Shown here one piece after another: positions 51,496 through 62,307 of a DNA stretch of 64,000 nucleotides. Where the stretch lies: contig JAQSEB010000047.1 in assembly GCA_030063045.1 (NCBI GenBank), forward strand, positions 2,728,001 to 2,792,000, written 5' to 3'. The position numbers and the translations under genes were made by a program. This DNA comes from Pratylenchus scribneri. Lineage: Eukaryota; Nematoda; Chromadorea; Rhabditida; Pratylenchidae. How positions within the stretch are numbered: position 1 is the stretch's first letter; every line of letters begins with the position of its first letter. The notes below the pieces were generated by a model. It searched no databases. It was not told the DNA's origin and saw only the letters and a list, made by a program, of their open reading frames with translations.

Positions 51496-53077
51496 CTATG
51501 AATCAAAATGTTCAATTATTTTATCTGTAAGCAGAAGCCAATCTTCTTCTTTCGGTGATTTGCCAACTCGGCGAACGAGGTGATTTATGGAGGATGCTAA
51601 TGCCTTGAACTGATGCCATAACATTTTCCGTACCAACAATGCTTTGAGGAAATGTGGTGATTGTGTGGACACGTGACCCTCTGTGGCATTTTAATAGGCG
51701 TAAGACGAGATTGAATTCCTTGAGGAAGGCGGCACGATAATCGCTACTAAAAATTTAATAATAAATCAATGTCGACTATTTTTAAACATAAATTAATTAG
51801 ATAAATTTGCATATATTTAATTTAAAATTTTTATTTTTTAATTAAAAAATACTCTATCCTTCCTCAAATTTTGACCTTGTCCCATAAAGAATTGGCCCGG
51901 TTGATGCGGTGCTCATATTCAACAAAATGGACATTGTCTGGGAAATGCACCAACGTGTCATGAATGGCCAAATTCCATGGGCAATGTAAAGTCGAAAAAT
52001 TCGCATTGCAAAGAATCCACTCAGCCGAACTGTGATCAACACCAAAATGGAACGATATATTCGGCCAGAATCATTCATTGCGGATATGTTGGCTAAATGT
52101 GAATAATTATGGAAAATATTTCATTAATTTTCACACCTCTTTTTATTTTCAACAATATTCCCAATGCAATGTAAATTATCAATGTTAAAGCATTCAAACT
52201 CAATGAAATATAATTGTAAATTTCCTTTCCGGGCTCCTAAAATTTTTAAATGTTATATTTTGGCATAAATTTTGGATAAATGATGCCGCTGAAAGAATTT
52301 CGTCCATGCTTCCGGTGATCATCAAATTGGGGAATGCCTCCGCCGTTTTGTAGAAAATAAAAACATTTTGAAGGGAAAAGCACAGACAAATAATCGTGAT
52401 TATCGTCAAATATGAGGTAGGCTTGACCATAAATGTGCTTTAAAAAAATATTTATTAAATTATTGAAAATTAAAAATTATAATTCGGAATTCGTAAATTG
52501 ATTCCATAAAAATTGTAAAAAAAAATAGCATTTTTATCATCTCCCATGATAGGTCAAAGTCTTGTTTTGTGTACGGTACTCAATTGACATACCGTAAAGG
52601 GAAGATCACATAAAGGAGTCGATCCAAAGCAGTTAATGCAATGGACAAAGCCACACTGCCCAAACCAAATAAAGGAATTGTGCAAATTTGAACGGCACGA
52701 GGATATGGTAGGAAATTTTGCCCACTGAAAGCAGTGAACAAGAAAAGAAGATGCCCAAATTGATGGAACACTTCAAAAAGGCAGCCCAAAGCCAAATTGA
52801 AATTTGCTGTTCCATGAAGGGTTCTAGAATATTTTGAATTTATGGAAAATTATTTGTTCTTTTCTTCTACTTTGTTTTGAATGTAACCCAAATGACGGAT
52901 AAATTCAGGCAAATTCCAAAGAAAGCAATCAAATTTAATAAAAATGCCCAAAATGCAATGTTCCAAGTAAAGTGGGCATTTTTGTATAATTCATAAATCT
53001 TCAATAAAAAAAATTTAAATTATTTTAATATTTCTCTATCTAATCCAAACCGTTTCATTTGATGAAGTTGAATCCAT
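51496..53077 (-). CDS. Serpentine receptor, srsx-like GPCR (second)
   Basis: Minus-strand seven-transmembrane receptor starting at 53077. TM1 is FLLNLIAFFGICLNLSVIWV. TM2 begins TANFNLALGCLFEVF. The DRY-equivalent is TALDRLLYVIFPLRY. Further segments include VKPTSYLTIITIICLCFS, IYNYISLSLNALTLIIYIAL and RSILVLITVRLSGFFA, and TM7 contains STASTGPILYGTRSKFE. The C-terminal tail (YRAAFLKEFNLVLRLLK onward) is long for the class and ends IIEHFDS. The class assignment srsx is by resemblance. It has little similarity to the 25.7 kb receptor beyond the shared pattern. Confidence 0.75.
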
Positions 53078-54060
53078 TTTAATTTTTAATTAAAGAAAAT
53101 GAATGAAAAAAAATACTTGAAAAAAAACAATGAATTTATCGGAATAATTTTTTAGGCCATAAGTTAAATTATGGTACGGATATGGGCAAAGTGGTATGAA
53201 TCTTAATGAATTGATTATTCCAAATGGGAATGAATAAAATTGAATTTGCTTTGAGGAATGACGAAAAATATTCACACGGCAAATTTGAAATTGAATTACC
53301 TGAGAAAATAGGCAGAAATGAGTGGGCTGTGATTTATTTAATTTGGACAAATTTAATGCCTTTGGCATAACAAATTAGAAATTTCAACCCAAAAATGAAT
53401 AATACACTAGCAGAAAAATTTGATTAATGGAAATAAAAATAACTTAAATCATATTTGTTAAGTGACCTAAATTGTCAAAAATAAAATTCTCTAATAATTA
53501 AATAAAAGTTGTTTTTCTTCTAATTTTCGCGTATTTTCACTTTTGTATTTCTTACATTTATTCTCCAATTCCAATATTTCGTTGTATTTTTTATAATTTT
53601 CATCGAGTAAAGGAATATTGGAGTGTCCCCTGAAATTAAGAATAAAAATAATAGTAATTGAATTTGAATTATGCAAATTTTGAAAAAGAAGAGACAATTA
53701 ATTGGATTAAGTGGCGGAGAAATTTTTTTCCTTTTTATCATTCATTGATAAACCGCAGAAAATAAACCGCATTAGGAAAAATTTGGATTTGAGGGAACAG
53801 AGAATAATTGGATATTGGGAAAAAGGAAATGGGATGAATGCGGAATGGAAATGGAATTGGAAGTTGCAAAAAAGGATTAATTGCGATTGAAGAAGATCAT
53901 CCATACATTGTTCCCCATAAAATGTTGATCCCTACAATGTGCACAAAATCATTCTACTATTCCATGAATGGAATTACCCAAAATGGCAAGACCAACCAAA
54001 TTGCCAATTCATTGCTTGATTCGCATTTTTCTATTATTCATTTCCATCAAAGAGGCAAAT
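53078..54060. other. Region with only weak coding signal
   Basis: At 53491-53640 on the minus strand a protein-like tail (SNIPLLDENYKKYNEILELE and a Lys/Glu-rich end) follows a TTTCAG acceptor, but no upstream exon is clear. A plus-strand frame at 53838-54062 could be the 5' end of the next gene but has no signal peptide or supported junction. Confidence 0.35.
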
Positions 54061-54061
54061 A

Positions 54062-54891
54062 ATTGTGCCACAACTGCAAATGTTGCCACACCGGCAGCAA
54101 GTTTGTTAAATTAATATTAAATTAATGTATTTAATAAAAATATATATGAATAGTAAATGCCTTAAAAAGGAAATATAGAAATTTCCCAAATTTAGCCGAC
54201 ACCACCACATTGGCCACCATGAATCCGACCACCGCTGCCACAACCACAACAACGGCTGCAAGTTTGTTAAATTATTGTAGAAAAAGTATTTAATAAAGAT
54301 ATATTTGAATGAATGTACTAAATGCCTTAAAAATAGAAAAATATAGAAATTCCCAAAATTAAGCCGACACAACAGCATCGACATCCACAACAACAACAAC
54401 GACGACAACCTCCACGACCACAACTACAACCACAACGACAAATCCATGCGCCCAATGTACGCTGGCAACCATCACACTAACGCAGGGCGATGGAATGAAT
54501 ACAGCAACACCCACAACTCCGGTACCATATTCATATAATTAAATTTTTTGAACATAAAATAACATTTTTTTCATTTTATTATCCATATAAAATTTTAGGG
54601 TGTCCAATGTTGCGATGCAATGGGCTGTTCATTTTTGGTTGTGACATGTACGGCATTGCCTGGAGGCCAAGTATTCATGCAGGTTGGAATTTGAATGAAC
54701 TCAATTCTGATAATTATTCCTCCTCCATTTAGTTCAATGTCAATCAAGGTGGCCCATTGAATCCGATTGGAACAGTTGTGACGGCCACATTGAATTGCAA
54801 TGCAAATTCTCAATGGGAATTCCGGCCCGGAATGGGAATGCCAAATCGACTTGTCACCGAAGTGAATTGTGTTTTGGCCGGTGGAGGATAG
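54062..54891 (+). CDS. C6-domain mucin-like secreted protein (5' end not found)
   Basis: Exons in phase: about 54062-54101, 54195-54270, 54363-54520, 54601-54681 and 54734-54891. The first three are Thr-rich; the second and third begin with the same TDTT and are built from near-repeats, consistent with O-glycosylated spacer. The rest is a nematode C6-type domain: NPCAQCTLATITLTQGDG, then CCDAMGCSFLVVTCTAL, then NPIGTVVTATLNCNANSQWE, then VNCVLAGGG. The cysteine spacing matches the C6 pattern of paired cysteines at start, middle and end. The signal peptide exon should lie upstream and was not found. It ends tail-to-tail, 81 bp from the next gene. Confidence 0.65.
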
Positions 54892-54972
54892 GAATGGGAA
54901 AGGAAATATCAAATTTAGCTCAACATTTTTTTTTATCACATTTTTGTATAAATATCAAATTTATAAATGAAT

Positions 54973-55353
54973 TCAATTGCATCCACAACATTTCCCACAG
55001 CAACAACCGTAACAACAGCAACATGCCAACATTGTCCAAAGGCAACAATTTTTGTTTCCCGGCTCACTTTGTTGAATAATTTGAGCGGCACTGGACAATG
55101 CCCTTGAAAAAATGGAGTTAAAAAGATTTTTGAATTTTTTTCATACATTGCCTGGGTCCGTATTGGATAGCCAATTGGCATTCCCATTGGCATCATCATT
55201 GGATTGAATAAAGGACCATAGGGTTGAGGTTGTACGGTAATGGTTGTTTGTTGAGGTTGATGTGCCAAATTGGTGGCTTTTGCCTTAAAAGATTTATAAA
55301 TAAAATTATAAAAAGAAAATTTATTTTACCTCTTTTGATTGATTTTTGCCCAT
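54973..55353 (-). CDS. Small N-myristoylated, Cys-rich membrane-associated protein
   Basis: Three exons in phase make about 100 residues. The start MGKNQSKE matches the N-myristoylation pattern (MG, small residue at 6, basic at 7). The middle is Gln/Pro/Met-rich (QPYGPLFNPMMMPMGMP). The end is extremely cysteine-rich: KNCCLWTMLACCCCYGCCCG then KCCGCN before the stop. Clusters like this are usually palmitoylated, so attachment to the inner face of a membrane is likely. The layout (Pro/Gln-rich then a Cys-rich tail) is reminiscent of CYSTM-like or scramblase-like small proteins, but I do not assign a family. Confidence 0.65.
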
Positions 55354-56074
55354 TTTAAAGATGCAAAATTCAATTAATCATTATAATATCAAAATTGGTG
55401 CCATATTCTCAATAAATTCCCCCAATATTGAATTAATTATTCTAATATTCCCATCAGCGAACATTTTGCTCCTCCAAATGAATTCCAAATTTTTTCACCT
55501 GTTTTCTGGGAATGGCATCGTCATTTTTAATTAAAAAAGGATATTATTTATTTATTTTCCATATTTTCAAGTGTCTTCGATTAAAGGAAGAATTGCTGAA
55601 CGAAAGGAAAGAAGGATCGGGTATCGAGGGAAAAAGCACTTCAATAATACCCATTGAATGGATCAACGGCGGGTCATGTTGAAAAAAAAAGTGGGAGAAT
55701 GGAAGAAACAAAAACATAGTGGAAAAAATATTCATCAAAGGAATACTTGCTTTTTGCCGGAGAATGGATCCTCCTTTGGAGGGAGTTAAGCAAATAATGA
55801 CTGACTGCGACTGGCAGGATTATAAGCTTGCGGCCTCGCGGGAAAATGTTTTGATCTACTTGCGCGCCAAAACGGCTTTTTGTGGGACGAATTGAGATGA
55901 TTGAGGGGATGGCGAGGGAAGATGAATGGCCCGGAAGAGTTCCTTCCTACTTCATTCCACCTCCTCCGTCCATTTATTTTTAGCATCAAAGTGAATCATT
56001 CATTCATTCATTCCTTGTCCAAATTTTGAATAAAATTATATTTTTAATAATATTATTCAAATATTCGAACAATA
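55354..56074. other. Intergenic region between divergent genes
   Basis: No supported gene. The stretch 55790-55930 is locally GC-richer but has only short open frames. Confidence 0.5.
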
Positions 56075-57665
56075 ATGCCACTTTCATTCTGGATTCATTT
56101 TCAATTTATTCTCACATTTTTAACCAATTCTTTGTTTGGTCAATTTGTTTTGAATTTGGCCAATCAATGTCCCATCAATATGATTGCCCTTTTCCAAGGT
56201 GTTAGCTGCACAATTGATGTGGGTTTAACAAATTTTAAATAAAATATTATAAATGTATAAATGGATGAAATAAAATGTTAACAAATTCTCTCTCTTAAAT
56301 TATGTAAAAATATTTTTTATAGCAAAATTGTCAATCTTTGGCCACTGGATTCTTCTGCTATCAAGGACATTGTTGTGCGCATTCAAATCGTAATTCAATA
56401 AATAAAATTGATAAATATTACAATTCTCATTTTAAAGCACCTCCCTCCGGCTATGGCTCTGCTTGCACTTTAAATGAACATTGCAAATTTACGAACAGTG
56501 AATGCCGAAATAATATTTGCTATTGCCGAAATGGATTCAACTATAATGGGCAAGATTGTTTGCCCCAAGGAGCATGTATTATTTTTTCATATATTTTTGA
56601 ATAAATTGATATAATTTGAATAATTTTCAATTAATTTATTTTTTCGTAGATGATCCAAGACCGAATGCCGGATGTGCCAGTGGGCAAATCTCAATCAATG
56701 GACAATGTTATAGCTATTCAGGCTATGGGGGATTCTGCGATTACAGTAGGCATTAGGCAATTAAAAAAATAATTATAAAAATTTTTATTTTAATTTAATT
56801 ATCATTTGCCCTCAAGCATTTTTATTTTCCACCATTCATAGGCCGTCAATGCAATTATCCAGGAGGACTTTGCTATCAAAAACGTTGTGTTTGCCCACCG
56901 GGACAACTCTACAATGGACAACAATGCGTTAATGATCCGAATATTCCGAATGGTGCCACTCATCATAATCATTCAAATTCATATTCCCTTTAATTTGTCA
57001 GTATTCTGTCCACCCAATACAATTCGAATCAACGGTGATTGCCTTCCATTGGTTGGGGTTGGTGAACGTTGTATGTACGATTTGCAATGTAGGACAAGGC
57101 CAGGCGATAGGCCAACATATTGTGGAAATTTTGTTTGTCGCTATTTAGGCGATGGAACTCAATGGGAGCCAACAGCCGAGCAACGTACATTTCGTTAGGC
57201 CAAAATTCATTAATTATAAGATGTCTATTGAACTAAATTTTAGCAAAATGCCGGAATCCAAGTGCCGATGTAGAATTGTTGAGTGGCATTCCGAAAGATT
57301 GCATATATCAAAGGTGTTCGCCTGGTTACCATTGTGAGTGGAATTCAGTGTATAAAGGTGGACAATACATTTGTTGCGGAATTAGTCCAGAGAATCCAAT
57401 TTATGGTAATTTTGTGGGATAACGGATAATGAATAATGAAATGACATCATAATAAAATAAATATTCTATTCAGGTCAACCGAAAATGTATCCCGGTTATA
57501 CAAATTTGCCCTTACAATGTACGGCCCTGAATAGTTGCACTTTCGTCGATTTTCCATATTGTGTTTGGAGTGAAAGTTATCGACATAAAGTGTTCGTTTT
57601 TTTTTTTGCTAAATTGGTAATAATTGAATATTTTCAGATGCTGTTCTCGTCCTCAATGCATTTGA
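56075..57665 (+). CDS. Secreted cysteine-rich EB/lustrin-type protein
   Basis: Signal peptide HFQFILTFLTNSLFGQF, followed by repeated cysteine modules over seven exons. Examples are NQCPINMIALFQGVSC, FFCYQGHCCAHSN, GSACTLNEHCKFTNSECR, NNICYCRNGFNYNGQDCLP, GQISINGQCYSYSGYGGFC, KRCVCPPGQLYNGQQCV and NGDCLPLVGVGERCMYDLQC. The C....C.C..G....G..C spacing is the nematode EB module, and the CPPGQ/CPPNT start recurs. The later part (YICCGISPENPIYG, CTALNSCTFVDFPYCVW) resembles lustrin-type cysteine repeats. The last exon after the TTTCAG near 57637 gives CCSRPQCI. It is a likely extracellular matrix or secreted protein; the partner is unknown. Confidence 0.78.
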
Positions 57666-57831
57666 TTTAAAAATCGGATAAATCTCAATTAAATAAAAGA
57701 AAAAAAACCGATGAATTTTCTTTTCATTCCATTCAGCAGAAATAAACTTATTTTTTAATTGTTTATAAATTTTGATAAATTTTTAATTGATAAAATTACA
57801 TATAAAGTGTTGATGATGATTTTGTTTTATT

Positions 57832-58016
57832 TTTCCAAATATTAAATTTATTCTTTTTTTTTATTTTTTAAAAATTTTTTTTTCTTTTTAATTTTATTTT
57901 CTCTTTATTTTCATTTTCTTTTTTTAATTTTTTTCTCTTTTTTATTTTCTTTTTTTTTTTAATTTTTTCTCTTTTTTATTTTCTTTTTTTAAAAAAAAAT
58001 TTTTTTATTTTCTAGT
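57832..58016 (+). repeat. Homopyrimidine T/C tract
   Basis: About 180 bp of almost pure T with A and C interruptions on the plus strand, built from slippage-like copies of TTTTCTCTTTTTTATTTTC. Between it and 58490 lies a GC-richer stretch (58020-58380) with a chance open frame and runs such as CTCGCTCTCACTCAG. No gene is supported there. Confidence 0.8.
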
Positions 58017-58490
58017 GTGAATTTTGTAAAACAGCAGTAAAAGTGATGTTGGGTGGACGGCGGTCTTATTTTCGAAAGTGATTATATTTTGCTCTATGGA
58101 AAAAATCCGATAAGTTCAATTGCAAAAATTTCAAATTCGCATTTTGCTTCGCCGCTACACTATTTCGCTCGCACTCTCGCTCTCACTCAGCAAGGAGGAA
58201 AATTATGTCTGACTGCACTTTTTCGCCAAAGTTTGCGTCTCTGCTCACTGAGCAAAGAAGGGAAGACAATCAAAGCAAAGCATAACAAGCCGAAGAAAGC
58301 AGTGTTTTTTTTTGGCTTTATCTCCGCGCTTTGTGGTCAAAAGTCAAATCCCTAACCCTCCATTGTGCAATGGGTTTAATGCGCTAAATTCATGTGATTT
58401 GGTCAAATTAGATCGAGTTTACCTGCTGCCCAAACCGATGAACACCCATAATCTAATATAGAATTACTTATTTATATTTTAAAGGGCAAA

Positions 58491-60007
58491 ATGTTGTTAA
58501 ATCGTTTGGTTAATTCTGCAAATTTTCTGAATTTTTCAACTGTTGTTTCTTCTCCATTCAATTCATCAAAATTTTATTGCACATCAAACAATTCGGGAGA
58601 GGAGGTCTGATTTCTAATATTTGAAATTATCATTAATTATGTGAAATAAATTAGATTATTGACGAGGCCACGGTTTATTTGCAAAATCGAAATAGTCGCG
58701 GACAGCCGAACAATGTTGGAAACCATAACATTGGCGGCAATAGAGGTTTATACTTTTATCCTATTAAGTACAAATTTAAAATCAAATTTTAGCCTTTCAT
58801 CAGCCAAATCGATACCAGCAGCAGCAGGCACAACAATTCCGTCCCACCGGCGGCGGATATCAATATCAGCAACAATATTCTCGTACACAACAAAATCAAA
58901 GGTCAACAAATATTCAACCACAACGACGACAGCAAAATTGGCAGCCATTGCAACGAATGCAAATGAAACCACAGCCTCCACCTGCAATGAACCAGTCGCC
59001 TGTTTATAATCAAATGAACATCCAACCGCAACCACAGAAAAGCCAAAGTGATACATTGGCGGATTTGATGGTTTAAAAAACAAATTTTTGAATTTTAGTA
59101 ACAAATAAAATTATAGATGCAACAAAAGATAGACAATCTGCAAAATAATATTATGCAAATGATGCAAATGCAATTGCAAAATCAAATGTTCCAACAACAG
59201 TCTCAAGCACAAATTGGGGGCGTTAGCCAAGTTTTGAGCCAACAATTGGTCAATTTTATGCTTCAAAGTCATATGAATCAACAGCAATTGCCAGCACTTT
59301 CGCCGCCATCGACACCGGTGCAATCAACACCCGTTCCACAGCAACCACCGGTGAAATATTCAAAAATATATTTGTAAAAATTAAATTATTTTAGGACAAA
59401 AATCAAATGGCCACTTCACTGATTAGTCAATGGTTGAATTCACGAGTGCCGACACAAAAACCTCAAATGGCAAAAAGTTACGATTATGTTGGGGAAGAGA
59501 ATATTCATCAGCAAAATGTTCAACAACAACCACAACAATACCAACAATATAGACCACCTCCACCACTGCAGCCACGACAAGGAGGACCACCACAAAAATT
59601 CACTAGAATGGTTTTGAATCAGGTTTTTATAAAATAATTGAAATAAAAATTAATCAAAAAAATTAGTCTCCGCGGGAACATCAAATGCAAAACACTGGCA
59701 GCAGCGTTGTGAAACAAACTCAAATTGGTTAGATATAATCTTTTTATTATCAATTATTTAATTCGTCAAATTTATAGCTAATCGAAATGAATATATTGAG
59801 GAACAAGAAGATTTTGAGGAATTGCCATTTAGACCAAAAAAACAATTGGAGAAACCAAAGGAAGAAGAGGAGGAAAATGTGGCAGCGACTTCGACAAATT
59901 CGGAGAAAGAAGAGGAAAACGGAGACAACAAAAATGAGGAGGAAAATGACAAAAGCATGGGAAGTGCATTTTTGAGTGGAAAAATGGAAGCAAGCGGAAG
60001 CAATTAA
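58491..60007 (+). CDS. Gln-rich low-complexity protein with possible mitochondrial leader
   Basis: At least six exons keep frame from ATG 58491. The N-terminus (MLLNRLVNSANFLNF, then STVVSSPFNSSKFYC) is rich in Ser, Arg and hydrophobic residues without acids and could be a mitochondrial targeting sequence. Next come IIDEATVYLQNRNSRGQP, a long Gln-rich part (RYQQQQAQQFRP, MQMMQMQLQNQMFQQQ), LISQWLNSRVP, a Pro/Gln part (YRPPPPLQPRQGGPPQKF) and an acidic C-terminal tail with PKEEEEEN. Prion-like composition suggests RNA-granule or nucleic-acid binding, but no domain is recognised. It ends 241 bp before RPAP2 on the same strand. Confidence 0.65.
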
Positions 60008-60248
60008 ATCGAATGAATGAGATGAAATGAAAATGAATAGATCATTGAAAATGTTATTTTGTTTTCTTTTAAATTAATGGATTTTGACTTTATTGAATTA
60101 TTGATGGATTGGATTTGTTTTTAGTAATTAAAATGTTCTCTTTTAATTGATTTTATTTTTTTAATTGGTCAAAATTAAACCAATTTATCTATTCTTTATT
60201 TTTAATTCACATTTTATTGCTTAATTTCAACCAAAATCAGTGCTAAAA

Positions 60249-61564
60249 ATGAATTCTACGGACAAAAATAAGCAGAAAGGGGATAGTTTGGCCCGAAGAC
60301 TTGAAATGGAAAAGGAGAGAATGAAATTGATCAAAAAACGCAGAAGAACAATTTATGAAGCAATTTGCGCCTTAAGTGACCCAATCACTGAACAGGAAAT
60401 GATTGAATATGTAAATAAAAATGATTAATAATTTAAATATTATTTGTAAAGTTGAATGTTTTGGATTTGGCCGCTTGGTCCGAAGTAATTGAAGAACGCT
60501 TTTTGGGACGAATTTGTGGCTATCCAATTTGCTCAAATGGAATTAAAGTGAATTTCCGGAAAAAATACACAATCCACAAAAAAGGAGGACAAAAGGAGGT
60601 TTTTGTTTCCTCAAAAATTAAAATATTTTTACAATTAAAGTTCATCCCGGTTGACGCTGAACCAAACAAATTTTGTTCCCTTCGTTGTTTGTGCTTGGCC
60701 CGTTCAGTGGGCGCCCAATTGGACAGCGATGAACAACATTTGGCCGCACTTAGCCTTCAATTGTCGGCGCAAAGAAAGAAGGAATTTAAATTTCCAAAAG
60801 AGGAGGCAGAATGGCGAAAATTCCTCAATGAAGGAGAAAATCAGCAAGAGGTGAGTGCTGCTGGCTTTATTTCGGGAATATTTTGGGATTCAAAAATTTG
60901 GATTTAATGCTAATAATCCAATTGTAAAAAATAATTTGATTCAAAATTACTAAAATTTCCCTGCTGGCCCTATGTCCATTTTATTAATTATCTATTTTTA
61001 GGGACATTCAACCAAATCGAAACATTGTTTTGTGGAATCAGAATTGGTGAAAAGTTTATTCGACTTGAAAGTGGCCAACAATGCAATGGATGAGGCAAAA
61101 TCTGGAGCCAATGGAGAGGACGAAGAGAATTCCTCGGTAATTAATTTTGAATAATTTTGATTATTTATTTAATTTTAGGATTCAGAAAGAGAAGAAAATG
61201 AATTTATGGCAAGCCTAAAATTGAATATGAACAAAAAAGAAATGGAAAAAGGAAAAGAAAATGATCAAATCGCTGGGGCGTCGGCAATGGAATGGAAAAA
61301 GGGATTCCTTTTGGGTGAACCAATTATTTTTTAGTTAAATTAATATTCGTAATTTTAGCCGGGAATGCGGAAACAAATAAATTGGCAACAAAATCGACGG
61401 AAAAACCAAAAATTTTGGGCGATATTGTAGAAAAATTGCATCAAAAATGGACGGAAAAAGGCAGCGAAAAGAGAACAATGAATAATGGAAAATTAGGGAA
61501 AAAACCACCAAAAATGATTGAACCCGAAATAATCAGCACGGAACGTGTCCAACACAGAAATTGA
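60249..61564 (+). CDS. RPAP2/Rtr1-family RNA polymerase II CTD phosphatase
   Basis: Atypical phosphatase that removes Ser5 phosphate from the RNA polymerase II C-terminal domain and helps import the polymerase. The N-terminal helix (LEMEKERMKLIKKRRRTIYE) is followed by VLDLAAWSEVIEERFLGRIC, the Rtr1 zinc finger (CGYPICSN, later KFCSLRCLCLARSVGAQL) and a low-complexity charged C-terminus. Exon joins at 60412 (GTAAAT) and 60597 (GTTTTT) keep frame, the latter through a 43-nt intron. The Cys pairs match the C-x4-C and C-x3-C zinc ligands of the family. About 340 residues. A two-gene operon with the Gln-rich gene is possible from strand and spacing only. Confidence 0.85.
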
Positions 61565-62307
61565 TGAGAAGAATAAATGGCGAAAATCCAATTTTAATTT
61601 TATAATTTTATTTATGATTATTTTTTTTATTTTTATTCATTTTCAATTCATTAAAATAAATTGAAAATCAATCTCATTTTTTGTATTAAATATAATTTAA
61701 TTTCTCAAAATATTGGTTAAAGCATGATATTTTTCTCAAGAGTTAGAGTATGCCTTCAGGGGCATATTCACGATGGCTATCCAATAAATTCTATAAAAAG
61801 GTTGAATTTCAAAATCCGTCAATTAGATTGGTCTAAAATTTTTTCATTAAATATTATTTACTATTAGCTAAAAAATTTCAAAAAAATCAAGCCTGGGTCT
61901 CTAACAGTTTTTTAGATATGAATTTTTAAAAAATTTTCCAAAAATACAAATATAAAGCGAAATTTCATAAATTAATTTTTCAAAAACTGCCCGTAGATTA
62001 AATCTTATTAGTTTATTGCTTTAAAAAAAATAAGCTAATCAATCATCTCACAAATCAGCTGAATTTTTCTGTATTTATCCTTTTTATATCCATTTATGTT
62101 TTTCAATTAAAAGATGAAAAAAATATGAATTTATTTTGTGGTAAAAAATCACATAGGTAAAAATATATTTAATGGAAGAAGGGCAGGGGATGATGGCTAG
62201 AATTGGCAAATTGTACAAGTATTTTTGTTGGGAATTTTGACCAAATTCATCAATGTTTTTGTTTTTTGAGTTCATCACAATCTGCGCAGGCTGGGAGAAT
62301 CATTCAG
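61565..62307. other. Spacer between convergent genes
   Basis: AT-rich, no gene. It is the shared 3' region of RPAP2 and the potassium channel. Confidence 0.5.

Noticed and set aside
58365..58385. GGTTTAAT resembling the start of the SL1 spliced leader
   Set aside because: Only eight bases match; the rest of the leader and its donor are absent.
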